64,000 bases of DNA from Paenibacillus plantarum (GCF_013141695.1 NZ_WHNY01000040.1:310001-374000); one strand, 5' to 3'; counted from the first letter of the stretch, positions 52,391 to 60,789 are shown. The notes: generated by a model from the sequence alone, not told the origin. Program-made: numbers and translations.

Positions 52391-54148
52391 TTATCTGTTA
52401 CCGCCACCAGCATTACCGCCAACTTGCGTACGCTGTGCAGCTCCGCCTCCGGCATTGCCACCACCGGCAGCTCCGCCTCCGGCATTGCCACCACCTTGTT
52501 GGAAGCCACCAGCTCCACCACCGCCAAAGCCACCTGCTCCACCGGCACCGCCGCCTTGCTGGAATTGCTGTCTTAAGCGATTGATCTCATCTGTACTTAA
52601 ATTTTGCTGTCTTTTAACAGCCGCAGGCAATACGACTTTATCGCCTTCTTTAAGACCATCCGTGATTTCAATTTGTGTTGTCGAACGAATACCAATTTTC
52701 ACTTCATGCTCTGGTTCTGATGTTCCATCCGCTTTCTTCACCGTTACAACACGTTTACCTCGTTGCAGCTGAAGCGCTTCTGGCGGGATATAAATAACAT
52801 CTTTCTTATCTTGGATCAGAATTTCGCCTGTTGCCGTCATCCCATATTTCAACACATTATCTTTATTTTCTGTGGCTAGGATAACATCGTAGAACGTTAC
52901 ACCATTCGTCGTTGTACCTACCGTAGAAACTTGTGTCACTTCTGCTGGGAATGTGCGACCTGGGAAGGAGTCAACTTTAATTTCCGCCTTCATTCCAACT
53001 TTAATGTTCGGCAAATCAAGCTCATCCACTTGGACAGGAAGCTGCATTTTAGCAAAACTTGCTACTGTACCAAACTGAGTTCCGCTTGTAACCCTTGTTC
53101 CTGGTCGGAAGTTGCTAAGAATATCCACTTTTTTATTCACGAAATCCGTGGAGAATACACCATCGAAAGGAGCGAGAATTTTCAAAGCAGTTACGCGATC
53201 CTGTGCCGCATCCACCTTCAGCTTCTGACGTTCTAGCGCAGCTTGCGCCGTCGTTATATCATCGTCTAAAGTATCATTCAGGAAGGAGGCAAGCAGATCA
53301 CCCTGATGTACAATTACCCCTGTTTTGAAAGGCATTGTGGAGATACTTCCTGTTGTACCAGCCAATATTGTAGCAACCTGCACGTACTGAAGTGCGGCTT
53401 TCCCTTGAGAATCAACCGTACGTCCGCCAATCGTTGCAGATCCCATGGCATTCAATCCTGCATCCATGGAATTGTCATTCTTAATTTGAATATCGATATC
53501 GACAAGCTTGCCACCCTTACCATCTGATTTCGGGTCTTTGGAAATGGCCGCTATCGTTCCTGTTTTGGTAATCATGAAACCATCTACGGTTATGTCTATG
53601 ATATCGCCTTTATGTAGTTGTGCAGCATCCTCCACAAAAAATGGCAAGGTTACTGTTAGCGTACTTGCATCGCCAATCGTAGCGATTTTCGTAGATTTAT
53701 TAATCGTTGCGCCAACATCAATATTGGCATACGTTAATTTCCCGCTTATTGGCGCCGTTACGCCAGTTATTCCTCTTTGTTGCTCCTTCGTTTTCAAATC
53801 CTTCTCCAATTGCTCATAAGTCGTTTTGGCATCTTGAAGATCATTTTCCAAATTTGAGCTTGTCAGCTCGATCAGAACATCTCCCGATTTAACCGTTTGA
53901 TTACGAGTCAGGTTAATCGATTTTATGAGAGCATTTTCTGTAGACGAAATCGTTTGGGTATCCTTCGGCTCAAATTGGGCAGTTCCCGAAACGGAGGAGC
54001 GAATGTTCCCTTTTTTAACATCAAATGTAACTTCTTTGGTCTCTGCTGCTTTCGTTTTCTTCCCTTTGGCTAGATACGCATAGGAACCACCAGCGCAAAC
54101 GAGAATTGCCACAATCAAAATGAACCATTTACTGCGAAAAAATTTCAT
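52391..54148 (-). CDS. MacA/HlyD-type membrane fusion adaptor with Gly-rich tail
   Basis: A 585-residue adaptor. One N-terminal membrane span (FILIVAILVCAGGSYAYLA) precedes lipoyl-like and beta-barrel domains and a short coiled coil (LENDLQDAKTTYEQLEKDLKTKE). A second lipoyl-like segment follows (about 270-330), then the membrane-proximal domain. The last 60 residues are almost only Gly, Ala, Asn and Gln, partly encoded by a 30-base tandem repeat. In Gram-positives these adaptors work with the MacB ATPase and permease without an outer-membrane channel. GGGGG precedes the ATG. It lies 42 bases after the LTxxQ lipoprotein gene. Confidence 0.93.
   Translation of the reverse strand: MKFFRSKWFILIVAILVCAGGSYAYLAKGKKTKAAETKEVTFDVKKGNIRSSVSGTAQFEPKDTQTISSTENALIKSINLTRNQTVKSGDVLIELTSSNLENDLQDAKTTYEQLEKDLKTKEQQRGITGVTAPISGKLTYANIDVGATINKSTKIATIGDASTLTVTLPFFVEDAAQLHKGDIIDITVDGFMITKTGTIAAISKDPKSDGKGGKLVDIDIQIKNDNSMDAGLNAMGSATIGGRTVDSQGKAALQYVQVATILAGTTGSISTMPFKTGVIVHQGDLLASFLNDTLDDDITTAQAALERQKLKVDAAQDRVTALKILAPFDGVFSTDFVNKKVDILSNFRPGTRVTSGTQFGTVASFAKMQLPVQVDELDLPNIKVGMKAEIKVDSFPGRTFPAEVTQVSTVGTTTNGVTFYDVILATENKDNVLKYGMTATGEILIQDKKDVIYIPPEALQLQRGKRVVTVKKADGTSEPEHEVKIGIRSTTQIEITDGLKEGDKVVLPAAVKRQQNLSTDEINRLRQQFQQGGGAGGAGGFGGGGAGGFQQGGGNAGGGAAGGGNAGGGAAQRTQVGGNAGGGNR
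52437..52495. repeat. 30-base tandem repeat encoding the Gly-rich tail
   Basis: Two identical 29-base units at 52437-52465 and 52467-52495 each encode part of GGGNAGGGAA; a more diverged copy lies on either side. Confidence 0.85.
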
Positions 54149-54190
54149 TCTGTTACTTCCCCCTTAGCATTTGTGCGCTTGTACATGACC

Positions 54191-54802
54191 TTACAACTTC
54201 GAGATCAGCAAATCGATTAATTGCTGTTCAATACTGGTCCCCATTCCTCGTGTATCCAGAGATGGCACAACATTGTTTACAGTCTCTGTCACACCAGCTT
54301 CAACCCGCTGCTCAGACTTCCTCCTTTTTTCGAAAGCGTTTACAAATCGTTCCCTCTCCGCCGCCGATAACGCTTCCTTGTGAGTTTTCACTCGTTCCGC
54401 GATACGTTGCCTCAATAGTTTCGATTGTTCATCCAGGTAAGCTTTCTGTTCATTCGTTAATACTTGGATGATTGCTTTACGTTCGGATTCGTCAATGCTG
54501 CCTTCTTCTTCACTTTTGCGTACGATGGGCAAAATGGATCGAGATTGCTCTGCAGTCAATGCTAATAACGGTTGTCGATCCATCACGATTAACCCTTGAA
54601 ATAGCATAACCAGCCGCTGTTCTGTTGCATTCTGTACATCTTCAGCCATAGGGAGCTCTTGCGAGACTTGGGTGGAAGCAGGCATAGTCGGGTTCCCAGT
54701 TGCAGAGGATTCGGCTTGTCCAATATCCTGTTTGGTACAACCGACTAACAAGAAGGTCGTGAGGATCAAACACAGCAAACTACTGCGAGTACGAATGATC
54801 AA
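54191..54802 (-). CDS. LTxxQ-motif lipoprotein (CpxP/Spy-like)
   Basis: About 203 residues starting at a TTG, with GGAGG ten bases upstream; the longer frame would overlap the kinase gene and its terminator. The signal ends in lipobox LLVGC (C22). The mature part is helical and charged and carries two LTxxQ motifs, LTAEQ (82-86) and LTNEQ (115-119), the hallmark of CpxP/Spy stress chaperones and related accessory proteins. The C-terminal part has further Arg/Glu-rich helices (AERVKTHKEALSAAERERF). It sits between a two-component pair and a MacA-like adaptor. Assignment to the LTxxQ class rests on the two motifs only. Confidence 0.65.
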   Translation of the reverse strand: MIIRTRSSLLCLILTTFLLVGCTKQDIGQAESSATGNPTMPASTQVSQELPMAEDVQNATEQRLVMLFQGLIVMDRQPLLALTAEQSRSILPIVRKSEEEGSIDESERKAIIQVLTNEQKAYLDEQSKLLRQRIAERVKTHKEALSAAERERFVNAFEKRRKSEQRVEAGVTETVNNVVPSLDTRGMGTSIEQQLIDLLISKL

Positions 54803-54819
54803 CCAACATACACCTCCAC

Positions 54820-54850
54820 AAAAAAACCTATCCATCAGCAAAAGGATAGG
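54820..54850 (-). terminator. Terminator between the sensor kinase and the lipoprotein gene
   Basis: CCTATCC pairs with GGATAGG across a 10-base loop, followed on the minus strand by seven Ts that abut the GGAGG of the next gene. It may partly insulate the export genes from the regulatory genes. Confidence 0.8.
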
Positions 54851-54875
54851 CGAAAATTGTGTATGAAGTATGATA

Positions 54876-56351
54876 CTATTGTGACGATTTTGTGAACATT
54901 TCTTTTTTCCTTGGAAAAACGATTCGAAACTCCGTTCCTTCCCCAATTCGGGAGCGAACGGAAACGTTACCTTTCATCCCCGTGACCAGATGTTTGACGA
55001 TGGTAAGTCCTAACCCTGTTCCCGAAATAGCATCCGAATCGGATGTTCTAGCTTCATCCGCTTTGTAGAATCGATCCCAGATTCGTGATAATTCGGTTTC
55101 CGTCATCCCAGTCCCTGTATCTCTAATATACAAATGGACCGCTTTCTCATGCTCTTCTAATGCGACAGTTAAAGTCCCGCCTTCTGGGGTGAATTTCAAC
55201 GAATTATACATTAAATTACGAATGATTTGGGCAAATCGATCGGGGTCTAACTGCACGAAACAACCATCCGTATTTTCGTCAGGCAAAATGAGATGTAAGG
55301 AAATGTTCTTCTCCGCAATAGCAGGCTTCAATAACTCGAGTGAGTCCTCCACCAATTCGATGATGTCAACAGGGCGTAATCGAAATACATCCACCCCATT
55401 TTGTATCTGAGCAAGGTCCAGAAGATCTGTGACAAGTCGCTGCAGCCGCTGTACCTCTTGATCACAAATATGTAAATAATGCGGATACTTCTCTTGCGGA
55501 ATAATATGATCATTCATGGCAACGATGAAACCACGTAAGGAGGTCAAAGGTGATCGGAGCTCATGAGAGACATTAGCCAGAAACTCTTGCCTCGTCTCCT
55601 CCCACTCCTCCAATTTCTCCACCATAAAGTTAAAGCTTCTAGCCAGCTGCCCAACTTCATCCTGTGAATTGACAGGTACACGCGTCTTGAAATCTCCATG
55701 AGCCAATTCTAAAGCTGCACGGTTCATTTGTTGCAGCGGCCCGGCAAGTTTCCTGGAAACAACGAACAGGATAATGCCAACTGCGATGAGAGAAAACAGT
55801 AAAGGTAACCAGAGGTTCAGACGTACGGCAGAGATAACCTCACGAATATCACCTGCAGGGAAATGAAGAATGATAACCATCGGTTGTTCATTCAATTGAT
55901 AGGGCGCATAGTAAGCAAATAAATTTCGCGTCCCATCCGGCGTTACTAAACTTATCATGCTATGTCCCGAACGGCCGTGCAAACCATCAATGAATAAAGC
56001 ATCCATCTGCTTCGGAATCGCTCTTCCTTCACTATCCGAGGAACCAGTAGAAATGTTCCCTTTCTCATCTACGAGCCAGACTTGTCCATTAATACTTCTA
56101 GCTAAAATCCGAACCGTATATTTCAACTCACGTGTAGAAATCGTACCATCCTGAACCGAATCCAATAATCGGATAATTTCCGTATTTCTTTTGTCAAGAA
56201 GTTCGATTTTATCCTTATAGAAAAGATCCGTAAAATAAGAATTCCAAAACACGAAAAGCCCAATAAAAAAAAGCACGCAGGTCGCGAGAAAAGAGAGGAA
56301 TAGTTTAATATATAAGCTATTGTATTTCCCCATGACCCAACGCTTAAACAT
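54876..56351 (-). CDS. Sensor histidine kinase (two-span, HAMP)
   Basis: A 491-residue kinase. Spans at about 14-37 and 180-199 enclose an extracellular sensor of about 140 residues. HAMP (200-252), HisKA with H263 in NVSHELRSPLTSLRG, and the ATP-binding N, G1 and G2 boxes (NLMYNSLKFTPEGG, DTGTGM, GTGLGLTIV) follow. It resembles WalK/ResE-type kinases but has no PAS domain. ATG 56351 overlaps the regulator stop by eight bases with GAGG nine bases before it. It would phosphorylate the regulator encoded just upstream. Confidence 0.94.
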   Translation of the reverse strand: MFKRWVMGKYNSLYIKLFLSFLATCVLFFIGLFVFWNSYFTDLFYKDKIELLDKRNTEIIRLLDSVQDGTISTRELKYTVRILARSINGQVWLVDEKGNISTGSSDSEGRAIPKQMDALFIDGLHGRSGHSMISLVTPDGTRNLFAYYAPYQLNEQPMVIILHFPAGDIREVISAVRLNLWLPLLFSLIAVGIILFVVSRKLAGPLQQMNRAALELAHGDFKTRVPVNSQDEVGQLARSFNFMVEKLEEWEETRQEFLANVSHELRSPLTSLRGFIVAMNDHIIPQEKYPHYLHICDQEVQRLQRLVTDLLDLAQIQNGVDVFRLRPVDIIELVEDSLELLKPAIAEKNISLHLILPDENTDGCFVQLDPDRFAQIIRNLMYNSLKFTPEGGTLTVALEEHEKAVHLYIRDTGTGMTETELSRIWDRFYKADEARTSDSDAISGTGLGLTIVKHLVTGMKGNVSVRSRIGEGTEFRIVFPRKKEMFTKSSQ

Positions 56352-57072
56352 GCTGGACAACCTCAAATGAGTATCCAATCCCCCATAGGGTTTGAATATT
56401 CCATGTCTCATGCTGGCCTAACTTCTTCCTAAGGTTTTTCACATGTGCATCTACAGTACGCGTGCCCCCTGTAAAGTCAAAATTCCACACATACCCCAGT
56501 AAATCTTCACGAGTAAATACACGACCAGGGTTGCTCATTAAGAAAAACAATAGTTCAATCTCCTTAGGCGTTAATTCAATGCGATTGCCTCCAACCGTAA
56601 CACGATATTGCTCTAAGTCGATCATAATATTACCCATTTCCAACCATTTACGCGGAGAGCTTTGCGGACCTGTCATCTCAGCAGGCGGTTGCATCGTTCT
56701 CCGAAGTACGGCCTTAATCCGCGCAATGAGCTCGTTCGGGTCAAAAGGCTTCACTAAATAATCGTCTACACCCAAATTAAAACCTCTCAGCTTGTCCAGG
56801 GACTCCCCTTTCGCAGTTAAGAAAATAATCGGAGTATGATGAAAAGGAGCGTCCATTTTTCGAATTTCCTCACACAACTCGTAGCCTGAAATATCCGGCA
56901 GCATAATGTCAAGCAGCACCAAGCTAGGTCTCTCATTTGTGATGGTCTTCAGTACTTGACCGCCGCGAAACAATTGAATGGCTTCAAAATTCGAATGCTC
57001 CAAATATAACTTAACAACCTCAGAAATATTGGGTTCATCTTCAACGACTAAAATTTTACCTTCCGAATTCAT
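56344..57072 (-). CDS. OmpR/PhoB-type response regulator
   Basis: A 242-residue regulator. The receiver has D12 (EDE), the phosphoacceptor D55 in LLDIMLPD and the conserved lysine in LTAKGE. The winged-helix effector has LTPKEIELLFFLMSNPGRVFTRE and RTVDAHVKNLRKKLG. It overlaps the DUF309 gene by four bases (ATGA) and the kinase gene by eight, so the three are cotranslated. Likely targets are the adjacent export genes. Confidence 0.95.
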   Translation of the reverse strand: MNSEGKILVVEDEPNISEVVKLYLEHSNFEAIQLFRGGQVLKTITNERPSLVLLDIMLPDISGYELCEEIRKMDAPFHHTPIIFLTAKGESLDKLRGFNLGVDDYLVKPFDPNELIARIKAVLRRTMQPPAEMTGPQSSPRKWLEMGNIMIDLEQYRVTVGGNRIELTPKEIELLFFLMSNPGRVFTREDLLGYVWNFDFTGGTRTVDAHVKNLRKKLGQHETWNIQTLWGIGYSFEVVQHV

Positions 57073-57602
57073 CGGTTTTCACCTAATTCCTTTCGAATAA
57101 CTTGTTGTCTCGCTCGCTCTTCAATCACTTCGGACCGATCTCTTCGCGTGTGCTTATGAATAATCATCTCATCAGACATCAGGCTTGGCGTTTGCCAGTT
57201 CCACCCTTTGAGCTGACATAATTCTAAACATAAATTCAACAGCTCAGGATCCGCTATAGGCAAATTCATATCTTCAAATTGATAGTTCTCGGTTCCGATC
57301 GCTTGCCAAGCCTCCGCAATACGTGCCTGGAGCTCCACTTCGTCTAGTCCCAACGTGCGAACATCCTCCGCTTGGAGGTTATTTGCTGCACTTTGCAGCA
57401 TTTTCACAGCACCCGCATAATTCCCTCTTCGGCTATGATACATCCCCACGGCGATTTGAATAAGCCCAACATACGTTAATCTTGCTGGATCCTTGGGATG
57501 CTCTTTCCAGTACTCTTCCATCACTTCATGACATTCGAAATAATCCCGCGCTCCGTGAAAATAACATAAATAATCGGTGTATGCCTCTGGATATTGCGTC
57601 AT
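57069..57602 (-). CDS. DUF309 family protein
   Basis: A 177-residue cytoplasmic protein. The DUF309 core lies at about 15-90 with the signature ARDYFECHEVMEEYWKEHP and GLIQIAVGMYHSRRGN. The function of the family is unknown. The C-terminal part is charged. ATG 57602 has GAGGGG upstream, while the longest frame begins 13 codons earlier without one. It is the first gene of the two-component operon and is divergent from the GH18 gene. Confidence 0.85.
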   Translation of the reverse strand: MTQYPEAYTDYLCYFHGARDYFECHEVMEEYWKEHPKDPARLTYVGLIQIAVGMYHSRRGNYAGAVKMLQSAANNLQAEDVRTLGLDEVELQARIAEAWQAIGTENYQFEDMNLPIADPELLNLCLELCQLKGWNWQTPSLMSDEMIIHKHTRRDRSEVIEERARQQVIRKELGENR

Positions 57603-57778
57603 TTGTATTCCCCTCACCTTAAGTTCATCACGGTAAACCAATATCTCTCATGTTACTAAAAAGTCGGGTCACCGTCCAATTTCGCGCGGACACCCATGAA
57701 CTTCCAACTAGTCGGAAGCGCAACCATTCTACTAGTTCATGCGTCCAATAGAGTAGCTTACTAGAAAGAGGCGAAAGA

Positions 57779-59701
57779 ATGAAAATCGGAAAATGGTTAC
57801 TTAGCGGTACTTTACTTCTCTCCATGACGTTACCTTCAACCGTTCTTGCAGCTAGCAATAGTCCTTCCAGCATAGACAAAACGACGAAATACCGCGTCTA
57901 CCAGTACAATCAAGTCCTTATGGAATTTGCAACGTATGGACAGGCAGAAGCGTATGCCAAATGGTTTTCGAACAGCCACGTAGAAGAAATAGGCTCACGG
58001 ACTTGGGTTTGGAGCAATCTCCCTCGTTATCAGGTATATCAGCAAGATGTTACCCTGCCGGAGTGGCAATTCGCCACACTGAATGAGGCCATCGCAGAAG
58101 CCAAGAAATGGACCAACGCAAGTGTTCGGGATTTACAATCCACGGGCTGGGTGTGGAACAATTATGCGCGGTATCAACTCTATCAAAATGAAATTACGCA
58201 GGATTCGTGGAAGTTTACGAGTCTCACAGACGCCATTGCGGAAGCCAAAAAGTGGGGAAATGCGCATATTATCGATTTGAACTCGAACGGATGGATTTGG
58301 GATAACATCTCCCAAGATGTGAAAGAGGCCAATCGTTCAGGCAGCCTAGTATATACAGTATATCAAGGTACATTTTCAGCTCCAAATTGGGGATTTGCTT
58401 CCTTAGAGGATGCGATTCAAGAGGCTCTCAAATGGGGAAATTCCACTGTCGTAAATAGTAACTCCAAACAAACGGTTTACAGCAATCTTAAACCATATAA
58501 AGTTTTTCAAAATGACGCTTTTCTTCAGGAATTCACATCCATTGATGAAGCCATTAGTTATGCAAAATTATGGGGACACAGCGCCATTTACCGCGAAGGC
58601 CGTAAGATTTGGAACAATTATGCTTCTTATCAAGTGTATCAAAGCGCCAATCTAATTGGTGAGTTTAGAACCCTTCCCGAAGCCCTATCCTACGGGAAAC
58701 TGTACAGTAATGCTTCCATTCAAACGTTGGAGAATCGTACACTTTGGGATAATTTCAAAAAGCTGCAAGTCTGGGGCTGGAACGGCAGCTCTGGTGCAGA
58801 GGTTATTAAAGCTCATGTCTCCAATACGATTGGACTTGATGTCGATTCTCCTTCTTATTTCGAGTTGGCAGATAACACAGGTAATTTGAAGGATACGTCG
58901 AATGCTGATACGGTCAGATGGTTGCAAAAAAGCGGTTACACCGTATATCCATTGGTTAGCAATCAATTCAGCTCTACCTTAACTACACAATTCCTTGCAA
59001 ACAGTGCTGCGCAAGATAAGTTCATAACGGCTTTGGTTAATCGCTCCGTGCAATTGGGGGTTCCGGGGATCAATGTCGATTTCGAAAGCTTAGCCGGTTC
59101 TGATCGCAATGCCTTTACGGCGTTTATTTCCAAATTGACAGACGCTGCGCATGCGAAAGGATTAGTCATTTCCATTGACTTACCGCGCGGCAGCGTGAAA
59201 TGGAATCATCTTTCCGCTTTCGATCATGAGAAGCTTGGTGGCATTGTCGATTACATGGTGATCATGGCCTACGATCAGTTCTGGAAAGGAAGCACCTCAC
59301 CTGGTTCGGTCGCTGGTATTCCTTGGGCCGATGGTGGCGTTCAAGAGTTCCTCTCCTACGGTATTCCGCGGGATAAAATCATTCTAGGCATCCCGTATTA
59401 TGTACGCGAATGGCAGTTGGATGCCAAAGGAGCTTTAGTCGGGAATCGCACCGTTCTCATGAAAGACATTCCTGCGCTTATGGCTGCCAAATCGACCACG
59501 CAAACGTGGGACAACGAATTCGGGCAATATCGGGTCGAGTACAAAGAAAATGGTTATACGTACGTATTCTGGTTGGAGAATCAGACTACCGTCACGGCTC
59601 GTATGGATATCGCTAAAAAGTATGATATCGCCGGTGTCGCAGCTTGGCGCCTAGGTTATGATACACCGGATCTATGGCAGGCTGTGTTGCAGAAGAAGTA
59701 G
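57779..59701 (+). CDS. Secreted GH18-family protein with six N-terminal repeats
   Basis: A 640-residue exported protein; the signal peptide ends near VLAAS (25-26). Six repeats of about 45 residues follow at 37-80, 83-127, 131-176, 190-236, 239-280 and 283-326, each with Y-x-V-(Y/F)-Q, an EA(I/L)-x-x-A-K-x-(W/Y) helix and an ending (V/I/L)W-x-N. The C-terminal domain from about 328 is GH18, with catalytic D434 and E436 in GINVDFE, YMVIMAYDQFW and a closing GVAAWRLGYD. Related enzymes such as YvbX, YdhD and SleL act on peptidoglycan or spore cortex. The repeats may bind wall polymer. AAGAGGCGAAAGA precedes the ATG. Confidence 0.88.
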   Translation: MKIGKWLLSGTLLLSMTLPSTVLAASNSPSSIDKTTKYRVYQYNQVLMEFATYGQAEAYAKWFSNSHVEEIGSRTWVWSNLPRYQVYQQDVTLPEWQFATLNEAIAEAKKWTNASVRDLQSTGWVWNNYARYQLYQNEITQDSWKFTSLTDAIAEAKKWGNAHIIDLNSNGWIWDNISQDVKEANRSGSLVYTVYQGTFSAPNWGFASLEDAIQEALKWGNSTVVNSNSKQTVYSNLKPYKVFQNDAFLQEFTSIDEAISYAKLWGHSAIYREGRKIWNNYASYQVYQSANLIGEFRTLPEALSYGKLYSNASIQTLENRTLWDNFKKLQVWGWNGSSGAEVIKAHVSNTIGLDVDSPSYFELADNTGNLKDTSNADTVRWLQKSGYTVYPLVSNQFSSTLTTQFLANSAAQDKFITALVNRSVQLGVPGINVDFESLAGSDRNAFTAFISKLTDAAHAKGLVISIDLPRGSVKWNHLSAFDHEKLGGIVDYMVIMAYDQFWKGSTSPGSVAGIPWADGGVQEFLSYGIPRDKIILGIPYYVREWQLDAKGALVGNRTVLMKDIPALMAAKSTTQTWDNEFGQYRVEYKENGYTYVFWLENQTTVTARMDIAKKYDIAGVAAWRLGYDTPDLWQAVLQKK

Positions 59702-59738
59702 GTAGGAAGACAAAGGAACTGATTGGTAGGAAGACAAA
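59701..59738. repeat. Short tandem repeat after the GH18 stop
   Basis: GGTAGGAAGACAAA occurs at 59701-59714 and 59725-59738 (24-base period), with a degraded third copy near 59746, just past the stop codon. Confidence 0.7.
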
Positions 59739-59761
59739 AACCTGTTAGGTAAGAAACAAAT

Positions 59762-59801
59762 AAACCTGAGCTGAGGACTTCGTCCTTGTCTCAGGTTTTT
59801 T
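59762..59801. terminator. GH18 gene terminator
   Basis: AAACCTGAG pairs with CTCAGGTTT, with an inner GAGGAC/GTCCT stem, then TTTTTT on the plus strand; it also faces the convergent zinc-ribbon gene. Confidence 0.9.
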
Positions 59802-59824
59802 ATTCAATGAAACCCCTACGCCAT

Positions 59825-60043
59825 CTAGATGAGTCCCAGCTGGCTGAACGTCGTTTCCGTGCCGCAATCCGCACAGTACTTGGCATCCGCCTTATTAACC
59901 TTATAGCATCCCTTATGCATAAGGGATTTCTCTTTGGTGCATTTGTTCTTGAGCGGCGCCCCGCAACGTATGCAATACCTGTCTTCCTTCACAGCAACGT
60001 ATTTGCATCTGACACAGGTTTGTAACTCATTCTTCTCGGCCAT
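59825..60043 (-). CDS. Small double zinc-ribbon protein
   Basis: A 72-residue protein with eight cysteines (10, 13, 24, 27, 35, 46, 57, 60). The first four form a CxxC...YCIRCG zinc ribbon and the last pair YCADCG a second one. There is no membrane segment. Such proteins often tether or regulate larger partners, but nothing nearby indicates a role. AAGGGGATGAAGAG precedes the ATG. It converges on the GH18 gene. Confidence 0.8.
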   Translation of the reverse strand: MAEKNELQTCVRCKYVAVKEDRYCIRCGAPLKNKCTKEKSLMHKGCYKVNKADAKYCADCGTETTFSQLGLI

Positions 60044-60200
60044 CTCTTCATCCCCTTGAAGTTCGTTGATGCGTTACTTCAAGTATATTCGGACAGCTGG
60101 GACATTTGTTCCTGTACCTTGTCGCTAACTTACACCAAACAATTTCCCCCTGCCCATCAGCGTCAACTTAGATTCTACTCCAACAAATTTATATGTCTAA

Positions 60201-60377
60201 GGGAACGTCGGTGCACTATATTAGGATAAACGAGAGTTTGAGCGGTGAAGGGGAACGTGGTTCCTCTATTCGTTGGGTTTTAGTGCTTAAGCCGTGTATT
60301 GAGGAAAAATAGAGGAATGACGTTCCCTTTCTCGTTGGAATTCGCTCTTTTCACATAAATAGGGGATTTACATTCCC
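60201..60377. repeat. Palindromic array of four GGGAACGT-type repeats
   Basis: Four related units of about 20 bases: forward at 60201-60222 and 60251-60270, inverted at 60308-60327 and 60358-60377. The consensus is GGGAACGT followed by a short gap and TCCTCTATT. Offsets are 50, 57 and 50, so the whole array is an imperfect palindrome centred near 60289. It fills most of the 415-base gap between the zinc-ribbon and DUF1540 genes, in which no gene is seen. Confidence 0.85.
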
Positions 60378-60458
60378 TTCCCCAAAGTTATTTGTAGCGC
60401 TATGTATAAAAAGAGGTCTCTTTCGCCCACCCTAAGACGTAAGGGAGGTGAAAGAGAC

Positions 60459-60617
60459 ATGGCAAAAGATGTAATGTGTGAAGTGAATTCCTGTAAATTC
60501 TGGGCAAATGAGAACAAATGCAAAGCTAGCTCGATTTCAATCGTGAGCCACCACGGTAGTGATCAAGCGCGCAATTCGGAAGAAACGGATTGTAAAACAT
60601 TTGAATCCAAGGTTTAG
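60459..60617 (+). CDS. DUF1540 small cysteine-rich protein
   Basis: A 52-residue protein of the DUF1540 family with four cysteines (7, 12, 21, 45) in the arrangement CEVNSCKFWANENKC...C, probably a small metal site. Members are common in spore-formers; function is unknown. GGGAGG precedes ATG 60459 at a slightly long spacing. It is followed by its own terminator. Confidence 0.85.
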   Translation: MAKDVMCEVNSCKFWANENKCKASSISIVSHHGSDQARNSEETDCKTFESKV

Positions 60618-60657
60618 ATCATCGGTGAGATAACTAAAGAGTTGAGAAGAGAGTTTG

Positions 60658-60681
60658 AAAGAGGCCTTAGGGCCTCTTTTT
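60658..60681 (+). terminator. DUF1540 gene terminator
   Basis: AAAGAGGCC pairs with GGCCTCTTT across a short loop followed by a T-run on the plus strand. Confidence 0.9.
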
Positions 60682-60709
60682 ATGTATCTAATACTATTGT
60701 AACCAATAA

Positions 60710-60724
60710 TGATAATTATTATCA
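60710..60724. promoter_or_regulatory. Orphan Fur box
   Basis: TGATAATTATTATCA is a perfect 7-1-7 Fur palindrome, equal in quality to the efeUOB site, but it lies between the 3' ends of two genes. On the plus strand it overlaps a possible promoter (TTGTAA, 16 bases, TATTAT) that would read antisense into yyaL. Confidence 0.7.
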
Positions 60725-60789
60725 GTCATCGGAGAAGAGATTTTCAGTGGAGATTTCGAGTGAGGAAAACATTTCGAGATAAGAGAGAG

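Noticed and set aside
59786..60025. 79-codon plus-strand frame after the GH18 gene
   Set aside because: It is antisense to the zinc-ribbon protein, whose eight ordered cysteines and ribosome site make the minus strand the coding one.
60201..60377. CRISPR array
   Set aside because: Only four units, in two orientations, with unequal spacers and no cas genes; it is a palindromic repeat array.
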